Below, piece by piece: positions 7,936-17,696 of a stretch of 64,000 nt of DNA. The DNA comes from Haladaptatus sp. DJG-WS-42 (GTDB taxonomy: Archaea; Halobacteriota; Halobacteria; Halobacteriales; Halococcaceae), in the NCBI RefSeq assembly GCF_037198285.1, contig NZ_CP147243.1, forward strand, positions 1,054,001 to 1,118,000, read 5' to 3'. How positions within the stretch are numbered: position 1 is the stretch's first letter; each line of letters begins with the position of its first letter. The notes beneath the pieces were generated by a model. That model was not told the origin of the DNA. It saw only the letters and a list, made by a program, of their open reading frames with translations, and ran no database searches. A program made the position numbers and the translations under genes.

Positions 7936-9735
7936 ATGTCGGACAATAACACACCAGATACACATTCACTGCGGACTCCTATCGTCGCCGTCCTCGGTCA
8001 CGTAGACCACGGCAAGACGAGTCTGCTCGACAAGATTCGCGGCTCCGCCGTCATCGAGGGCGAAGCCGGTGCGATTACCCAGCACATCGGGGCGACGGCC
8101 GTCCCGTTAGAAGTCATTTCTGACATCGCCGGTGACCTCGTCAACCCCGATGACTTCGACCTGCCGGGCTTGCTGTTCATCGACACGCCGGGTCACCACT
8201 CCTTTTCGACCCTGCGCTCGCGCGGTGGGGCGCTCGCGGACATTGCCGTGCTCGTCGTGGACGTAAACGACGGCTTCCAGCCCCAGACGCTCGAAGCCAT
8301 CGACATTCTCAAGCGAACTCAGACGCCCTTTATCGTCGCGGCGAACAAAATCGACACCACACCCGGGTGGAACGCCCAGCCCGATGCCCCGGTGCAGAAA
8401 ACGTTCGACAAACAGTCAGACCGTGCCCGTCAGAAGCTCGAAGCCGAACTCTACGAAGTCATTGGCAACATGAGCGACGCGGGCTTCTCGGCGGACTTCT
8501 ACTGGCGCGTCCAGAACTTCCAGAAGAACATCGGCGTCGTCCCCGTCTCCGCGCTCACCGGCGAAGGCGTCGCCGACCTGCTGACCGTCCTGATGGGGCT
8601 CTCCCAGCGCTACATGAAAGAGGCCATGGAAATCGACGTGAACGGCCCCGGCGCGGGGACGGTTCTTGAAGTCAAAGAAGAACGCGGCTTCGGCGCGACC
8701 CTCGACGTGGTGCTCTACAACGGGAGCGTCCGCGAGGGCGACACCATCGTCGTCGGCGGGAAAAACGACCCCATCGTGACCGACGTGCGTGCGCTGTTGA
8801 AACCGCGCCCACTCACCGAGATTCGTACCGAGAAACGCTTCGACCGCTTCGACGAGGTGACGGCCGCGGCGGGTATCAAAATCGCCGCGCCCGACCTCGA
8901 TGATGCGATGGCCGGTGCGCCGGTACGCGTCGTCCGCGACCGCCCACTCGAAGACGTCATCGAGGAAGTCAAAGCCGAACTCTCGGAAATCGACGTGCAC
9001 ACTCAAGACGACGGCGTGGTCGTCAAAGCCGACACCCTCGGCAGCCTCGAAGCGATTGCGAGCGCGCTCAAGGAAGCAGAGGTGCCCATCATGCGCGCCG
9101 AAGTCGGCGACGTTGCCCCGCGCGACATCTCCGTCGCCTCCACCGCGGACGAGGACCTGAACCGCGTCATCCTCGCGTTCAACGTCGGCGTGCTAGACGA
9201 CGCAGAACGCCGCGCCGAGGAGTCGGACGTCAAAATCTTCGAATCCGACGTCATCTACCAGCTCATCGACGACTACGAGGAACACGTCGATGAAATCAAG
9301 CGCGCCCAGCAGACGGCCGTCCTCGACAAGATTCGCCGCCCCGCGCGCTTCCAGATTCTCCAAGACCACGTGTTCCGCCAGTCGAACCCGGCCGTGGTCG
9401 GCGTCGAAGTGCTTTCGGGGACGCTCAAGCGCAACACCCCGGTCGTGGACTTCGAAGGCGCAGAACCGAAGCGCGTCGGCCTCGTGAAAGGGATTCAAGA
9501 ACAGGGCGAAGACGTAGACGAAGCCCGCGCCGGAACCCGCGTGAGCGTCGCCATCGACGGCCCGACCGTTGGCCGCCAAATCGACGAAGGCGACACGCTC
9601 TGGGCCGAACTTCCCGAGAAACACGCGAAGATTCTCGAACAAGAATTGAAAGAAGACATCCCGGCAGACGAGCGCGAGGCGCTCAGTATGTACCTCCAGA
9701 AACACCGCAAGCGCGACCCGTTCTGGGGGAAGTAA
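7936..9735 (+). CDS. infB: Translation initiation factor aIF5B (IF-2)
   Basis: 599 residues, the normal length of the archaeal factor, which lacks the long N-terminal extension of the eukaryotic and bacterial forms. A translational GTPase that promotes subunit joining and initiator tRNA positioning. G1 is GHVDHGKT at residues 21-28; DTPGHHSF (G3) and NKID (G4) follow. Beta-barrel domains II-IV occupy the remainder. An in-frame TTG at 7918 also exists, but the ATG giving MSDNNTPDT is preferred. Confidence 0.96.
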   Translation: MSDNNTPDTHSLRTPIVAVLGHVDHGKTSLLDKIRGSAVIEGEAGAITQHIGATAVPLEVISDIAGDLVNPDDFDLPGLLFIDTPGHHSFSTLRSRGGALADIAVLVVDVNDGFQPQTLEAIDILKRTQTPFIVAANKIDTTPGWNAQPDAPVQKTFDKQSDRARQKLEAELYEVIGNMSDAGFSADFYWRVQNFQKNIGVVPVSALTGEGVADLLTVLMGLSQRYMKEAMEIDVNGPGAGTVLEVKEERGFGATLDVVLYNGSVREGDTIVVGGKNDPIVTDVRALLKPRPLTEIRTEKRFDRFDEVTAAAGIKIAAPDLDDAMAGAPVRVVRDRPLEDVIEEVKAELSEIDVHTQDDGVVVKADTLGSLEAIASALKEAEVPIMRAEVGDVAPRDISVASTADEDLNRVILAFNVGVLDDAERRAEESDVKIFESDVIYQLIDDYEEHVDEIKRAQQTAVLDKIRRPARFQILQDHVFRQSNPAVVGVEVLSGTLKRNTPVVDFEGAEPKRVGLVKGIQEQGEDVDEARAGTRVSVAIDGPTVGRQIDEGDTLWAELPEKHAKILEQELKEDIPADEREALSMYLQKHRKRDPFWGK

Positions 9736-9804
9736 AGTCGGATTTCGTTTTTACGAGCATGGGCCACGAAAAGAGATAAGTGACAACCGTTTGTATTTTT
9801 GCTA

Positions 9805-10482
9805 ATGCCCTCCACGCGTCGAAAGCTCCTCCTCGGTGGTTTCGTTGCCCTGGCCGGTTGTCTCTCAGGGAGCGACGAAACTGAACAACCGACAGAACAG
9901 ACCACGACGCAGACAACAAGCCAAACGCCTGCAACAACGACGACGAAATCGACACCAACTGCGACGAGCAAACCAGCCGTCGTTCGACCTGATGAATCAC
10001 GAGCGTTTGGCGAAGCGTATGCGTTTTCTGGCCTCGAAATTACAGTTGAGACACCCACTATTTCGACAACCTTCGAGCATGATGGAGCGACGTACACGAT
10101 GCCAGACGAGAGCGCGTTGCTGTTCGCTCCGTTGACTTTCAGTAACACTGCAGACGAGTTGCGCCCGATTGATGGACCGGTGTTCACGTTGCTCAACGAT
10201 GAGACAACCAACCGCGAGACTCACAGCGTTAGACATCCCGAGTTCGACCCCTCAATTCGAATCCGCGAGATGGACGACGTGCCAACCACGGGTCGCTGGA
10301 ACGCAGAAGGGAGCGCAGTCGAGCCAGATGAGCGACTGTCAGGAATCGCCGTCTTCGAGGTGTCAGAAACCACGAAATCTACGGAAGTCAGTATCGTATT
10401 CGACTCCCAATTCAAGGAGACAGTCGTCGAGTGGACAGCCGAAGGTGAAACCGATTTGCGCACGTCGAATACCGACCCCTAG
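9805..10482 (+). CDS. Secreted lipoprotein, unknown function
   Basis: 225 residues. The N terminus MPSTRRKLLLGG with lipobox LAGC (Cys19) is a Tat-type lipoprotein signal, followed by a Thr/Gln-rich linker to about residue 60. The remaining 165 residues are beta-rich with phrases such as LLFAPLTFSN and LSGIAVFEV that recall the immunoglobulin-like DUF4352 fold; that resemblance is my inference. Probably an extracellular lipid-anchored protein. It follows infB by 69 bases but is unlikely to be functionally linked. Confidence 0.8.
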   Translation: MPSTRRKLLLGGFVALAGCLSGSDETEQPTEQTTTQTTSQTPATTTTKSTPTATSKPAVVRPDESRAFGEAYAFSGLEITVETPTISTTFEHDGATYTMPDESALLFAPLTFSNTADELRPIDGPVFTLLNDETTNRETHSVRHPEFDPSIRIREMDDVPTTGRWNAEGSAVEPDERLSGIAVFEVSETTKSTEVSIVFDSQFKETVVEWTAEGETDLRTSNTDP

Positions 10483-10522
10483 CCACTACTTCTAAAAGGG
10501 TTCGGTCGGTCACTGAGATACA

Positions 10523-10780
10523 ATGGTACTGAGACGACTGGGCCACCGCCTCCTCTCGCTCGTCGTGGCCGTCTGGCCCGGCGAGACGGCGTACGACGCC
10601 GTGTTCGTGGTGATCCCAGTCGGGCTCGTCGTTGGGCTGGTCGCAGGCTGGTGGTTCGCCGTGCCGATGTACGTCGCCATCTTGCTCGGCGCGTTGCCGG
10701 TGCTCGCGGCGATGGGCTACGTCTTGTTTTACAATCCGCCCGACCCGGCTACCGGGCCGTCGCGTCAACGTCAGAATTGA
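10523..10780 (+). CDS. Small two-helix membrane protein
   Basis: 85 residues with two hydrophobic helices (about 26-45 and 47-67), a basic N terminus (LRRLGHRLL) and a short polar tail beginning NPPDPATG. No catalytic motif. Its last 32 bases overlap the end of the convergent DUF5811 gene. The family is seen in haloarchaea but is uncharacterised as far as I know. Confidence 0.7.
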   Translation: MVLRRLGHRLLSLVVAVWPGETAYDAVFVVIPVGLVVGLVAGWWFAVPMYVAILLGALPVLAAMGYVLFYNPPDPATGPSRQRQN

Positions 10781-11132
10781 CCGACTGTTTGACCTGCAGC
10801 GCTGCCTGTGCGGCGAGGCTGCGGGCGACTTCTTCGCGGTCTTCGGCGCTGATGATGCCGCCTTCGCGCTCGAAGTCGTCGTCGTCCGGCGAGATACCGG
10901 CGCTTACGGGCGAACCAATCGGCGGGTGGACTGCCACGAGGGCGTGGGGTGAGCCGTCGAGCCCGGCGGTGAGTTCCGTGCCGATGACGTACTCATCGGG
11001 CAGAAACGCCCGCGTTCGCGTCGCAACACCGACGACGCCCCGCCGGAGTTCTCGGCGCTGGTCGGGCGTCAGCACGGCGTGTGCTGCCCGGTCGGTGCTG
11101 TCGTCGCCCGCATACGGGGTGTTTCCATACAT
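10749..11132 (-). CDS. DUF5811 family protein
   Basis: 127 residues beginning MYGNTPYAGDDS, which matches the haloarchaeal DUF5811 family as I remember it. Conserved blocks: LTPDQRRELRRGVVGVATRTR near residue 21 (written in pieces: LTPDQRRELRR then GVVGVATRTR), FLPDEYVIGTEL, VAVHPPIGSPVSAG and SAEDREEVARSLAAQAALQV. Soluble, acidic, no known function. On the same strand as the arginine decarboxylase gene upstream (78-base gap). Confidence 0.82.
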   Translation of the reverse strand: MYGNTPYAGDDSTDRAAHAVLTPDQRRELRRGVVGVATRTRAFLPDEYVIGTELTAGLDGSPHALVAVHPPIGSPVSAGISPDDDDFEREGGIISAEDREEVARSLAAQAALQVKQSVNSDVDATAR

Positions 11133-11210
11133 AAAATTGCTATCGTTCGTAGCAACTACTGAGGTAAAAACCCTCCGACAGCGTGCGAGTCGTTAACATG
11201 GTCAACTATC

Positions 11211-11693
11211 TTACCGAATGATAGGCTCACTCTGGCCGTAGGCCGCCACGACGAGGGCGGTGACGTACTCCTCCGAATCTGCGGGTGCGGAGGCGAGTTG
11301 CACGTTCGTCTCGCCAAAGTCCCACTCACGGAGGGCTTTGCCCGCCTCCAAACCTTCTTCGACGCGGGTGCGAACGTTCGCGGGGTCGTGTCCCGAGGCT
11401 TCGTAGAAGATGCCTTTCCCAGAGGGCGTCTGCGCCCACGCGAGCGCGGCGGCAGCGGTGTCACCAGAAGCGGGTGCGACGGTGGCCTTGCCTTCGACGA
11501 CGGTCAGGCGATTGCCAACCGGGCCGAGGTCAGGGGCCGTGCCGACGGCTTCGACGGCCACGTCGTCTGGAATCACCGACGAGACGGCGACGAGGTTGTA
11601 GTTGTGGATGTTGGCCTCTCGCAGCGCGGCGTCGAACGAGGCCATGGGGGTGGGTGCGCTTGCCGCCCCCCAGACGACGCGGATGTGACTCAT
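11211..11693 (-). CDS. pdaD: Pyruvoyl-dependent arginine decarboxylase
   Basis: 160 residues, typical for the family. The enzyme decarboxylates arginine to agmatine, which archaea need for agmatidine modification of tRNA-Ile and for polyamines. The proenzyme is predicted to self-cleave between Ser38 and Ser39 in NLVAVSSVIPDD, turning Ser39 into the pyruvoyl cofactor. EGKATVAPASGDTAAA and GIFYEASGHD are also family features. It lies 45 bases upstream of the PAN stop-side boundary on the same strand, with PAN transcribed towards it. Confidence 0.92.
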   Translation of the reverse strand: MSHIRVVWGAASAPTPMASFDAALREANIHNYNLVAVSSVIPDDVAVEAVGTAPDLGPVGNRLTVVEGKATVAPASGDTAAAALAWAQTPSGKGIFYEASGHDPANVRTRVEEGLEAGKALREWDFGETNVQLASAPADSEEYVTALVVAAYGQSEPIIR

Positions 11694-11738
11694 ACCAGTG
11701 GAAAACAGCGAAACAACGTAAGCGGTTACGATTCCAGT

Positions 11739-12959
11739 TCAGTAGAACGCAACCGGCTGGCCGACAGACTCCTCGTCAGACGTGAGTTTGTCGAGGGCGG
11801 CATCGAAATCTGCCATCTCGACTTCCGTTCGCTCGTCACGTAGCGCGAACATCCCGGCTTCGGTGGTCAGACTTTCGAGTTCTGCGCCGCTGAATCCCTC
11901 CGTTTCAGCCGCGAGCGTCTCGAAGTCGAGTTCGTCAGTCAGATTCATGCCGCGAGTGTGAATCTGGAGGATTTGGTGGCGGCCCTCTTCGTTCGGTTCC
12001 GGCACTTCGATGAGGCGGTCGAATCGACCCGGGCGCAAGATGGCGGTGTCGAGCATATCGTAGCGGTTCGTGGCCGCAATGATGCGGATGTCGCCCCGGT
12101 CGTCGAAGCCGTCCATCTCAGAGAGCAACTGCATCATGGTCCGCTGAACCTCGGCATCACCGGACGTTTTCGAGTCCGTCCGCTTGCTCGCGACGGCGTC
12201 GATTTCGTCGATGAAGATGACTGCAGGCTCTTTCTCTGCGGCGAGTTTGAACAGGTCGCGGACGAGCCGTGAGCCTTCGCCGATGAACTTCTGGACGAGT
12301 TCCGAGCCAGCCATCTTGATGAAGGTGGCGTCGGTCTGGTTCGCGACAGCTTTGGCGAGCATCGTCTTGCCCGTCCCCGGTGGGCCGTAGAGCAACACGC
12401 CGCCCGGTGGCTGAATTCCGACCTCTTCGAACTGCTCTGGGTTCACGAGCGGCAGCTCGACCGTCTCGCGCACTTCGCGAATCTGGTCGTCGATGCCGCC
12501 GATGTCCTCGTAGGCGACCTGCGGGTTGGCGGTGACTTCCATCGCCTGTGCGCGGGCGTCGGTCTCCTGTTCGAGGCGCGTCTGGATTCCAAAGGAATCG
12601 TTGATGGCAACGCGGTCGCCTGCTTCGAGTCGCTCTTTCATCTGCTCTGAGACCTCGACGAACACTTCCTGATTGTTGCCGTGCTGTTTGATGACGACAC
12701 CGTCCTCGGTGATGTCTTCGATGGTGGCGAGGTACAGCGACGCCGTTTTTAGCGTCTCGTTTTCGCGTTCGAGCCGCGAAATGTCATCGCGCAACGTCTG
12801 GCCGTGTGCTTTGGTTTTCTCGATCTGTTCTCCGAGTTCGCGATTCACTTGCAGTATTTCGGTGAAGTGATCTTCGAGAACCGCGAGGCGCTCGTCTTCA
12901 GACAGGTCGCTATCCAAATCAAGCCGCGGCCTGTCAGGGAGAGAGGGGCTACGTGACAT
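11739..12959 (-). CDS. pan: Proteasome-activating nucleotidase (PAN)
   Basis: 406 residues. An AAA ATPase ring that unfolds substrates and feeds them into the 20S proteasome. Layout: N-terminal coiled coil (about 25-75), OB domain (about 76-135), AAA domain with Walker A GPPGTGKT at 192-199, Walker B FIDEID near 249-254, and a C-terminal helical domain. The extreme C terminus is PVAFY: the gate-opening tail has Phe rather than Tyr in the penultimate position of the usual HbYX motif. Haloarchaea usually carry two PAN paralogues; I cannot tell which this is. Confidence 0.95.
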   Translation of the reverse strand: MSRSPSLPDRPRLDLDSDLSEDERLAVLEDHFTEILQVNRELGEQIEKTKAHGQTLRDDISRLERENETLKTASLYLATIEDITEDGVVIKQHGNNQEVFVEVSEQMKERLEAGDRVAINDSFGIQTRLEQETDARAQAMEVTANPQVAYEDIGGIDDQIREVRETVELPLVNPEQFEEVGIQPPGGVLLYGPPGTGKTMLAKAVANQTDATFIKMAGSELVQKFIGEGSRLVRDLFKLAAEKEPAVIFIDEIDAVASKRTDSKTSGDAEVQRTMMQLLSEMDGFDDRGDIRIIAATNRYDMLDTAILRPGRFDRLIEVPEPNEEGRHQILQIHTRGMNLTDELDFETLAAETEGFSGAELESLTTEAGMFALRDERTEVEMADFDAALDKLTSDEESVGQPVAFY

Positions 12960-13075
12960 CAGACAACGCCGACTAAGAACCCACCGTTAGAAGTGCTTTT
13001 GGGTCGCGGTTGATTTCGGCAACACTTGCTTGGAAGCGTGAAAATTGACCGCAGGCTAGTGAAAATTGATGAGCG

Positions 13076-14863
13076 TTACTGCAGGCTGGCGAACTCGTCG
13101 AGATAGTCACCGTACACCGAGAGCGCGGCTTCGACTGGCTCCGGCGACGCCATATCGACGCCCGCACCTCGCAGCAGTTCGAGTGGGTAGGCCGCAGAGC
13201 CGCCGCGCAGGAAGTCGATGTAGTCTGTCGCGGCGTCTTCGCCGCCTTCCAAAATCCCTTCTGCGAGCGCGACGGCGGCGCTGATACCCGTCGAATACTG
13301 GTAGACGTAGAACGCGCGGTAGAAGTGCGGAATGCGCATCCACTCGCGCGCGATATGGTCGTCTACGACCGCTGGCTCGTAGAACTCCTTTTTGAGGTCG
13401 CTGTAGATACCGTCTAAGCGGTCTGGCGTGAGCGGTTCGCCGTCTTCGACCAACTTGTGCGTCTGGTGTTCGAAGTCCGCGAACATCGTCTGGCGATACA
13501 GCGTCGAGCGGAAGCGCTCTAAGTACTCGTTTAAGATGTGACGACGCAGGTTCTCGTCTTCGACCGTGTCGAGTAGGTGGTGGGTGAGCAGCGTCTCGTT
13601 GACCGTACTCGCCACTTCCGCAACGAAGATTTCATAGCCGCTGTAGACGTACGGCTGGGTCTCGCTCGTGTACTCAGAGTGCAGTGAGTGGCCGAGTTCG
13701 TGGGCGAGCGTGAACATCGAGGAGATGTCGTCCTGATAGTTCATCAGGATGAACGGCTGGGAATCGTAGGTGCCACCGGAGTACGCACCCGACTGCTTGC
13801 CCTTGTTCTCGTAGACGTCGACCCAGCGCGAGTCGAGGCCCTTCGTGAGCCGCGTCTGGTAGTCTTCACCCAGTGGCGCAACCGCGTCGATGATGTACTC
13901 ACAGGCTTGGTCGTACGGAATCTCCGGCGTCTCTGAGTCCACCATCGGCATATAGATGTCCCACATCTGGAGTTCGTCGACGCCGAGGCTCGCTTGCTTC
14001 AATTCTGCGTGCTGGTGGAGCAAGTCGAGGTTGTCGCGCACCACCGACAGCAGGTTGTCGTACACCGAGACGGGGATGTTAGAGGAGTCGAGGGCGGCTT
14101 CTCTCGCGGAATCGTAGTTGTGCGCACGGGCGAGTTTCACGTCGGCTTTCACGCTGTTTTTGTACGAGGAGCCAACCGCGTTGCGGATGGTCTCCCACTC
14201 GCCGTAGAACGTCTCGTACACCTTGCGGCGAAGCTCGCGGTCTTGTTCCTGCTGGAGCTTGGTGAAATTGCTCTGGGTAATCGCAACCTCGTCACCGTCG
14301 TGCTCGACGCTGGGGAACGTGAGGTCTGCGTTGGTGAGCATATTGTAAATCTCACCCGACGCACCGGTCACCTCACCGAGTTCTGCGAGCAGATTTTCAA
14401 TCTCTGCAGACCGGGTGTGGGGCTTCATCCGCAGCACTTCGTCGAAGTAGTGGTCGTACTGCGCTAGGGCCGGTTCGTCTTCCATGAACGCGTCTAGCTC
14501 CTCGTTCGAGGACTGCTGAAGCTCTGGCTCGATGTAGCTCGCTGCACTCGAAGCTTGTGAGATGAGCGTCTGGGCCTTGCCAAGCAGGGCTTGGGCGTCT
14601 TGGTCGCGGGTGTCTTCGTCGCGGCGCATGCGGGCGAACGACGCCACGTTCGACACCGTCCGCATCATATCTTCGCGGAGTTGGAGAATCGCAAGGAGCG
14701 TCTCCGCATCGTCGGTGACGTGGCCTTCGTACTCCTCTAGGTCTGCAATCTGGGCGGCGACCGATTCGTAGCGCTCCTCCCACGTTTCGACGGAGGCAAA
14801 GAGGCTGTCGAGATCCCACTTGTGCTCAGCAGAGATTTCACTTCGTTCGGGAACCGAACTCAT
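13076..14863 (-). CDS. pepF: Oligoendopeptidase F (M3B metallopeptidase)
   Basis: 595 residues, full length. Cytosolic zinc peptidase that cleaves short peptides, probably acting after the proteasome. The zinc motif HELGHSLHSEY begins at residue 388 (His388, Glu389, His392), with the third ligand Glu in EIFVAEVASTVNE near 416. The N-terminal 200 residues form the helical lid. The 116-base gap to PAN downstream suggests separate units, although both serve protein turnover. The tRNA/ribosome gene series follows upstream. Confidence 0.95.
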   Translation of the reverse strand: MSSVPERSEISAEHKWDLDSLFASVETWEERYESVAAQIADLEEYEGHVTDDAETLLAILQLREDMMRTVSNVASFARMRRDEDTRDQDAQALLGKAQTLISQASSAASYIEPELQQSSNEELDAFMEDEPALAQYDHYFDEVLRMKPHTRSAEIENLLAELGEVTGASGEIYNMLTNADLTFPSVEHDGDEVAITQSNFTKLQQEQDRELRRKVYETFYGEWETIRNAVGSSYKNSVKADVKLARAHNYDSAREAALDSSNIPVSVYDNLLSVVRDNLDLLHQHAELKQASLGVDELQMWDIYMPMVDSETPEIPYDQACEYIIDAVAPLGEDYQTRLTKGLDSRWVDVYENKGKQSGAYSGGTYDSQPFILMNYQDDISSMFTLAHELGHSLHSEYTSETQPYVYSGYEIFVAEVASTVNETLLTHHLLDTVEDENLRRHILNEYLERFRSTLYRQTMFADFEHQTHKLVEDGEPLTPDRLDGIYSDLKKEFYEPAVVDDHIAREWMRIPHFYRAFYVYQYSTGISAAVALAEGILEGGEDAATDYIDFLRGGSAAYPLELLRGAGVDMASPEPVEAALSVYGDYLDEFASLQ

Positions 14864-14900
14864 GGCTCACTCTTACACAGTGAGGGAAGTAAGCCTTCGG

Positions 14901-15713
14901 TCAGTTTTCGCCCGACACGCCTGCCTGAAGCTGGGCTGCGACGCGGGTTGCCGTTCGGTGATACTCGACGTCGTTGGTGAACACGCGACGAGCGCTTTCC
15001 GCCGCTTCCCCGTCCACCGCAAAGTCAAGCATCGGGTACTCGACGTGGCGCAACACAAGCGGTTCGGGGGCCGCTGGGCCGATGCCGTCGCCACCCGAGA
15101 GCTCCTCCGCTGAAAGCGCCCGTTCTACGAACGACTCGGGGCGCTCGCCCGCCGAAACTTCTGAGACCACGGTCACGAACCGACGGACGAACTGGCGTGG
15201 AAAGCCGTCGGACGAGATTTCGAGTCCCAGAAAGTCACCAGTGCGTTCGACGGATGCTTCGACGACCCGCGCTGTGTTGCGCGAATCGGGCGTCAAGTTG
15301 TGGTAGTCGTGTGCGCCCGCAAGCGAGGCGAGCACGTCCGCGACACGCCCGCGCGAGAGGTTGGGCGCGAACAGATGGTAGGTGTAGTGACGGCGCGTCG
15401 CGTCGTGGGTCGCGTGAAAGTCGGCGGGGGCGTCGGCCATCGCCCATGCGCGAATCGACCCGGGCAACTCGCCGTTGAACGCGCGTGGCGTGAGCCAGTC
15501 GGGACACTCGAAGGCAACGGTTTGCCCGAGTGCAGAGACACCGGCGTCGGTCCGACCGGAGCCGGCGTAGTACGGCGGCACGCGGGCGTCTTCGGGCATC
15601 GCACCGAGTTTTTTGAGATTTCTGAAGATGGTGTCTTCGACGGTCTGGCCGTGGGGCTGGCGCTGGAAGCCGCGGTACTGCTTCCCGTCGTAGGCGACCC
15701 GAAACGCACGCAT
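14901..15713 (-). CDS. truA: tRNA pseudouridine synthase TruA
   Basis: 270 residues. Converts U38-U40 in the anticodon stem of tRNAs to pseudouridine. The catalytic Asp is D56 in GSGRTDAGVSALGQ. Other family blocks: YDGKQYRGFQRQP at the N terminus and GDFLGLEISSDGFPRQFVRR, which carries the second active-site block. It lies 47 bases downstream of hisS and 37 bases upstream of pepF, all on the minus strand, so a tRNA-related operon with hisS is likely. Confidence 0.95.
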   Translation of the reverse strand: MRAFRVAYDGKQYRGFQRQPHGQTVEDTIFRNLKKLGAMPEDARVPPYYAGSGRTDAGVSALGQTVAFECPDWLTPRAFNGELPGSIRAWAMADAPADFHATHDATRRHYTYHLFAPNLSRGRVADVLASLAGAHDYHNLTPDSRNTARVVEASVERTGDFLGLEISSDGFPRQFVRRFVTVVSEVSAGERPESFVERALSAEELSGGDGIGPAAPEPLVLRHVEYPMLDFAVDGEAAESARRVFTNDVEYHRTATRVAAQLQAGVSGEN

Positions 15714-15760
15714 GGCTCAGAGTTGCGAGAGGAGGACTAAAACGTGGTAGCTTTTGTCGG

Positions 15761-17065
15761 CTATTCGAAGTCAGCAACTCTCGGCTCGTCGTACGCCGCG
15801 GGGAAGTCTTTGACCGGAACCTGCACTTGGTCGCCGGATTCCATGTCCTTCAGCGTGACCTCGTCGTTTGCGAGGTCTTGCTCGCCGACGATGACGACGG
15901 TTTTTGCGTTGATGGAGTCGGCGTAACCCATCTGCGCGCCGAAGCTCCGACTCGACACGTCCGATTCCACGACGTGGCCCTGTTCGCGGAGTGCGCGGGC
16001 GATGCGCGCGGCCTCCTTGCGCGTGTCGCCGACTTTCAGGATGTAGTAGTCGGTCGAGAGTTCCTCGTCTGGCCAGACGCCCGCGCGCTGGAGCAGGAGT
16101 GAGAGCGTGGCGTCACCGACCGCAAACCCGACGGCGGGGGTTGGCTGGCCGCCGAAGCCCTCGATGAGGTCGTCGTAGCGCCCGCCGCCGAACACCGCGC
16201 GGCTGACTTCCCCCGTTGAGTCGAAGCACTCGAAGACGACACCCGTGTAGTAGTCGAGGCCGCGAGCGGTTTCGAGCGAGAGAGTGCAGTACTCGCGCGC
16301 GCCGAAGTCTTCTGCGGCGGCAAGGACGTTCTGGAGGTTGGTGACCGCCTTCTCGACGCGTTCGGTTCCGGCGAACTCGATGAGGTCGTCTAATTCGTCG
16401 GGGTCGCAGTCGAGCAGGTCGTCGAACTGCTCGGCTTGGTCGTACGTCAGGCCTGCGGCGACGAGCAAGTCCATGTACTCGGCGTGGCTGATTTTGTCGC
16501 TCTTGTCAACCGTGCGGATGGCTTCTTCAGTGTCTACGTCGGCGTCGAACGATGCTAAGAGGCCACCCAGAATGTCGCGGTGGGAAACCCGAAATTCGAA
16601 GTCGTCGTTTTCGAGGCCGAGATTCGTGAGCGCGTCGGCGGCAGTGGCGATAATCTCTGCGTCCGCTTCCGGTTCTGCGGAGCCGAAGATGTCGATGTTG
16701 GTCTGGTAGAACTCGCGGAAGCGACCCTGTTGAACCTGTTCGTAGCGCCAGAACGGCCGCGTCGAGAACCACTTGATGGGCTTCGACAGTTCTTGCTGTT
16801 TGGCGACGACCATCCGCGCGACGGTCGGCGTGAGTTCCGGGGTGAGCGCAATCTCGCGCCCGCCCTTGTCCTCGAAGCTGTACAGTTCCTCGACGATTTC
16901 CTCGCCGGATTTGTCCACGTACATCTGCGTGCGTTCGAGCGCTGGCGTCCCGATTTCACGGAAGCCGTAGCCTCTGGCCGTGTCTTCGAGCGTGTCGAAG
17001 GTGGCGCGGTAGGCCTGCATCTCGTCGGGGTAGAAATCCCGAAAGCCCTTGATGCGGTCGTACAT
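15761..17065 (-). CDS. hisS: Histidyl-tRNA synthetase
   Basis: 434 residues from the ATG at 17065 (MYDRIKGFRDFYPDEM); the frame is open further upstream, but that part is arginine-rich and runs into the neighbouring gene. Class II synthetase charging tRNA-His. Motif 2 is RPFWRYEQVQQGRFREFYQ near residue 108, the histidine-binding motif is ARGLDYYTG near 260, and motif 3 lies around PAVGFAVGDATLSL. The anticodon-binding domain fills the last 95 residues. Same-strand neighbours are truA and the PP-loop ATPase gene. Confidence 0.96.
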   Translation of the reverse strand: MYDRIKGFRDFYPDEMQAYRATFDTLEDTARGYGFREIGTPALERTQMYVDKSGEEIVEELYSFEDKGGREIALTPELTPTVARMVVAKQQELSKPIKWFSTRPFWRYEQVQQGRFREFYQTNIDIFGSAEPEADAEIIATAADALTNLGLENDDFEFRVSHRDILGGLLASFDADVDTEEAIRTVDKSDKISHAEYMDLLVAAGLTYDQAEQFDDLLDCDPDELDDLIEFAGTERVEKAVTNLQNVLAAAEDFGAREYCTLSLETARGLDYYTGVVFECFDSTGEVSRAVFGGGRYDDLIEGFGGQPTPAVGFAVGDATLSLLLQRAGVWPDEELSTDYYILKVGDTRKEAARIARALREQGHVVESDVSSRSFGAQMGYADSINAKTVVIVGEQDLANDEVTLKDMESGDQVQVPVKDFPAAYDEPRVADFE

Positions 17066-17105
17066 GCCCGCCCGTTGGGGCAGGGGTCGCTTGAAGCCTT
17101 TTGTT

Positions 17106-17696
17106 CTAGCGCCGCGCGACCACACGCGTCTGGGTGTGGGCGGGGAACACCTGCGAGACGGTTTCATCGTCGTACAGGTCGGCCATCAGCGCGCGTAAAT
17201 CAACCTCGTAGTCGCCTTTCGGGATCTCTTCGCTCGGCCCGCTCTCGATTTCGAGCGTTTGGGCGACCATCTTATCGACCGCATTCCGGCCGATGCCGGT
17301 GAGCGGGGCGAGGTAGTCGATGCCGTGGCGGTCTTCTAAGCTCTGGGCTTGCGCGCGCGAGACGCTCGGGACGCGGTCGTCCCGGCGCGTGCCGTCTGCG
17401 ATGGCGTCGAACGCCATCGCGGCGACGGTCTCTAAGGTGTGGCGGTGGACTTGTTGGATGCCGTTTCGCGGAAACCCGTCTTCGACCATCTGTTCGACTG
17501 CGGTTTTTGCGATGTCCTGGTCGAGGATGACTTCCTCGAAGTCGTAGCCGAGGGCGGTGGCAGTCTTTCGGGCGTGTTTCCACGCGCCGGTCACTTCGAA
17601 GTGCGCGCTCACGAGCGTCACGTCGTAAAATTCGTCTAAAAGCAACGCGGTGAGCGAGGAGTCTTTCCCACCGCTGAACAGTAAGCCGACCTCCAT
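17106..17696 (-). CDS. PP-loop ATP pyrophosphatase, COG2117-like (probable RNA-modification enzyme)
   Basis: 196 residues. The N terminus [20 protein letters not shown] holds the SGGKDS pyrophosphatase loop that activates a substrate with ATP. The family has long been annotated in archaea as a predicted partner in tRNA thiouridine or related modification; I know of no firm assignment. DYLAPLTGIGRNAVD and the C-terminal HTQTRVV are further family features. The start overlaps the stop of the PDCD5-like gene by one base, and hisS lies 40 bases downstream, so translation-related context is strong. Confidence 0.8.
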   Translation of the reverse strand: MEVGLLFSGGKDSSLTALLLDEFYDVTLVSAHFEVTGAWKHARKTATALGYDFEEVILDQDIAKTAVEQMVEDGFPRNGIQQVHRHTLETVAAMAFDAIADGTRRDDRVPSVSRAQAQSLEDRHGIDYLAPLTGIGRNAVDKMVAQTLEIESGPSEEIPKGDYEVDLRALMADLYDDETVSQVFPAHTQTRVVARR

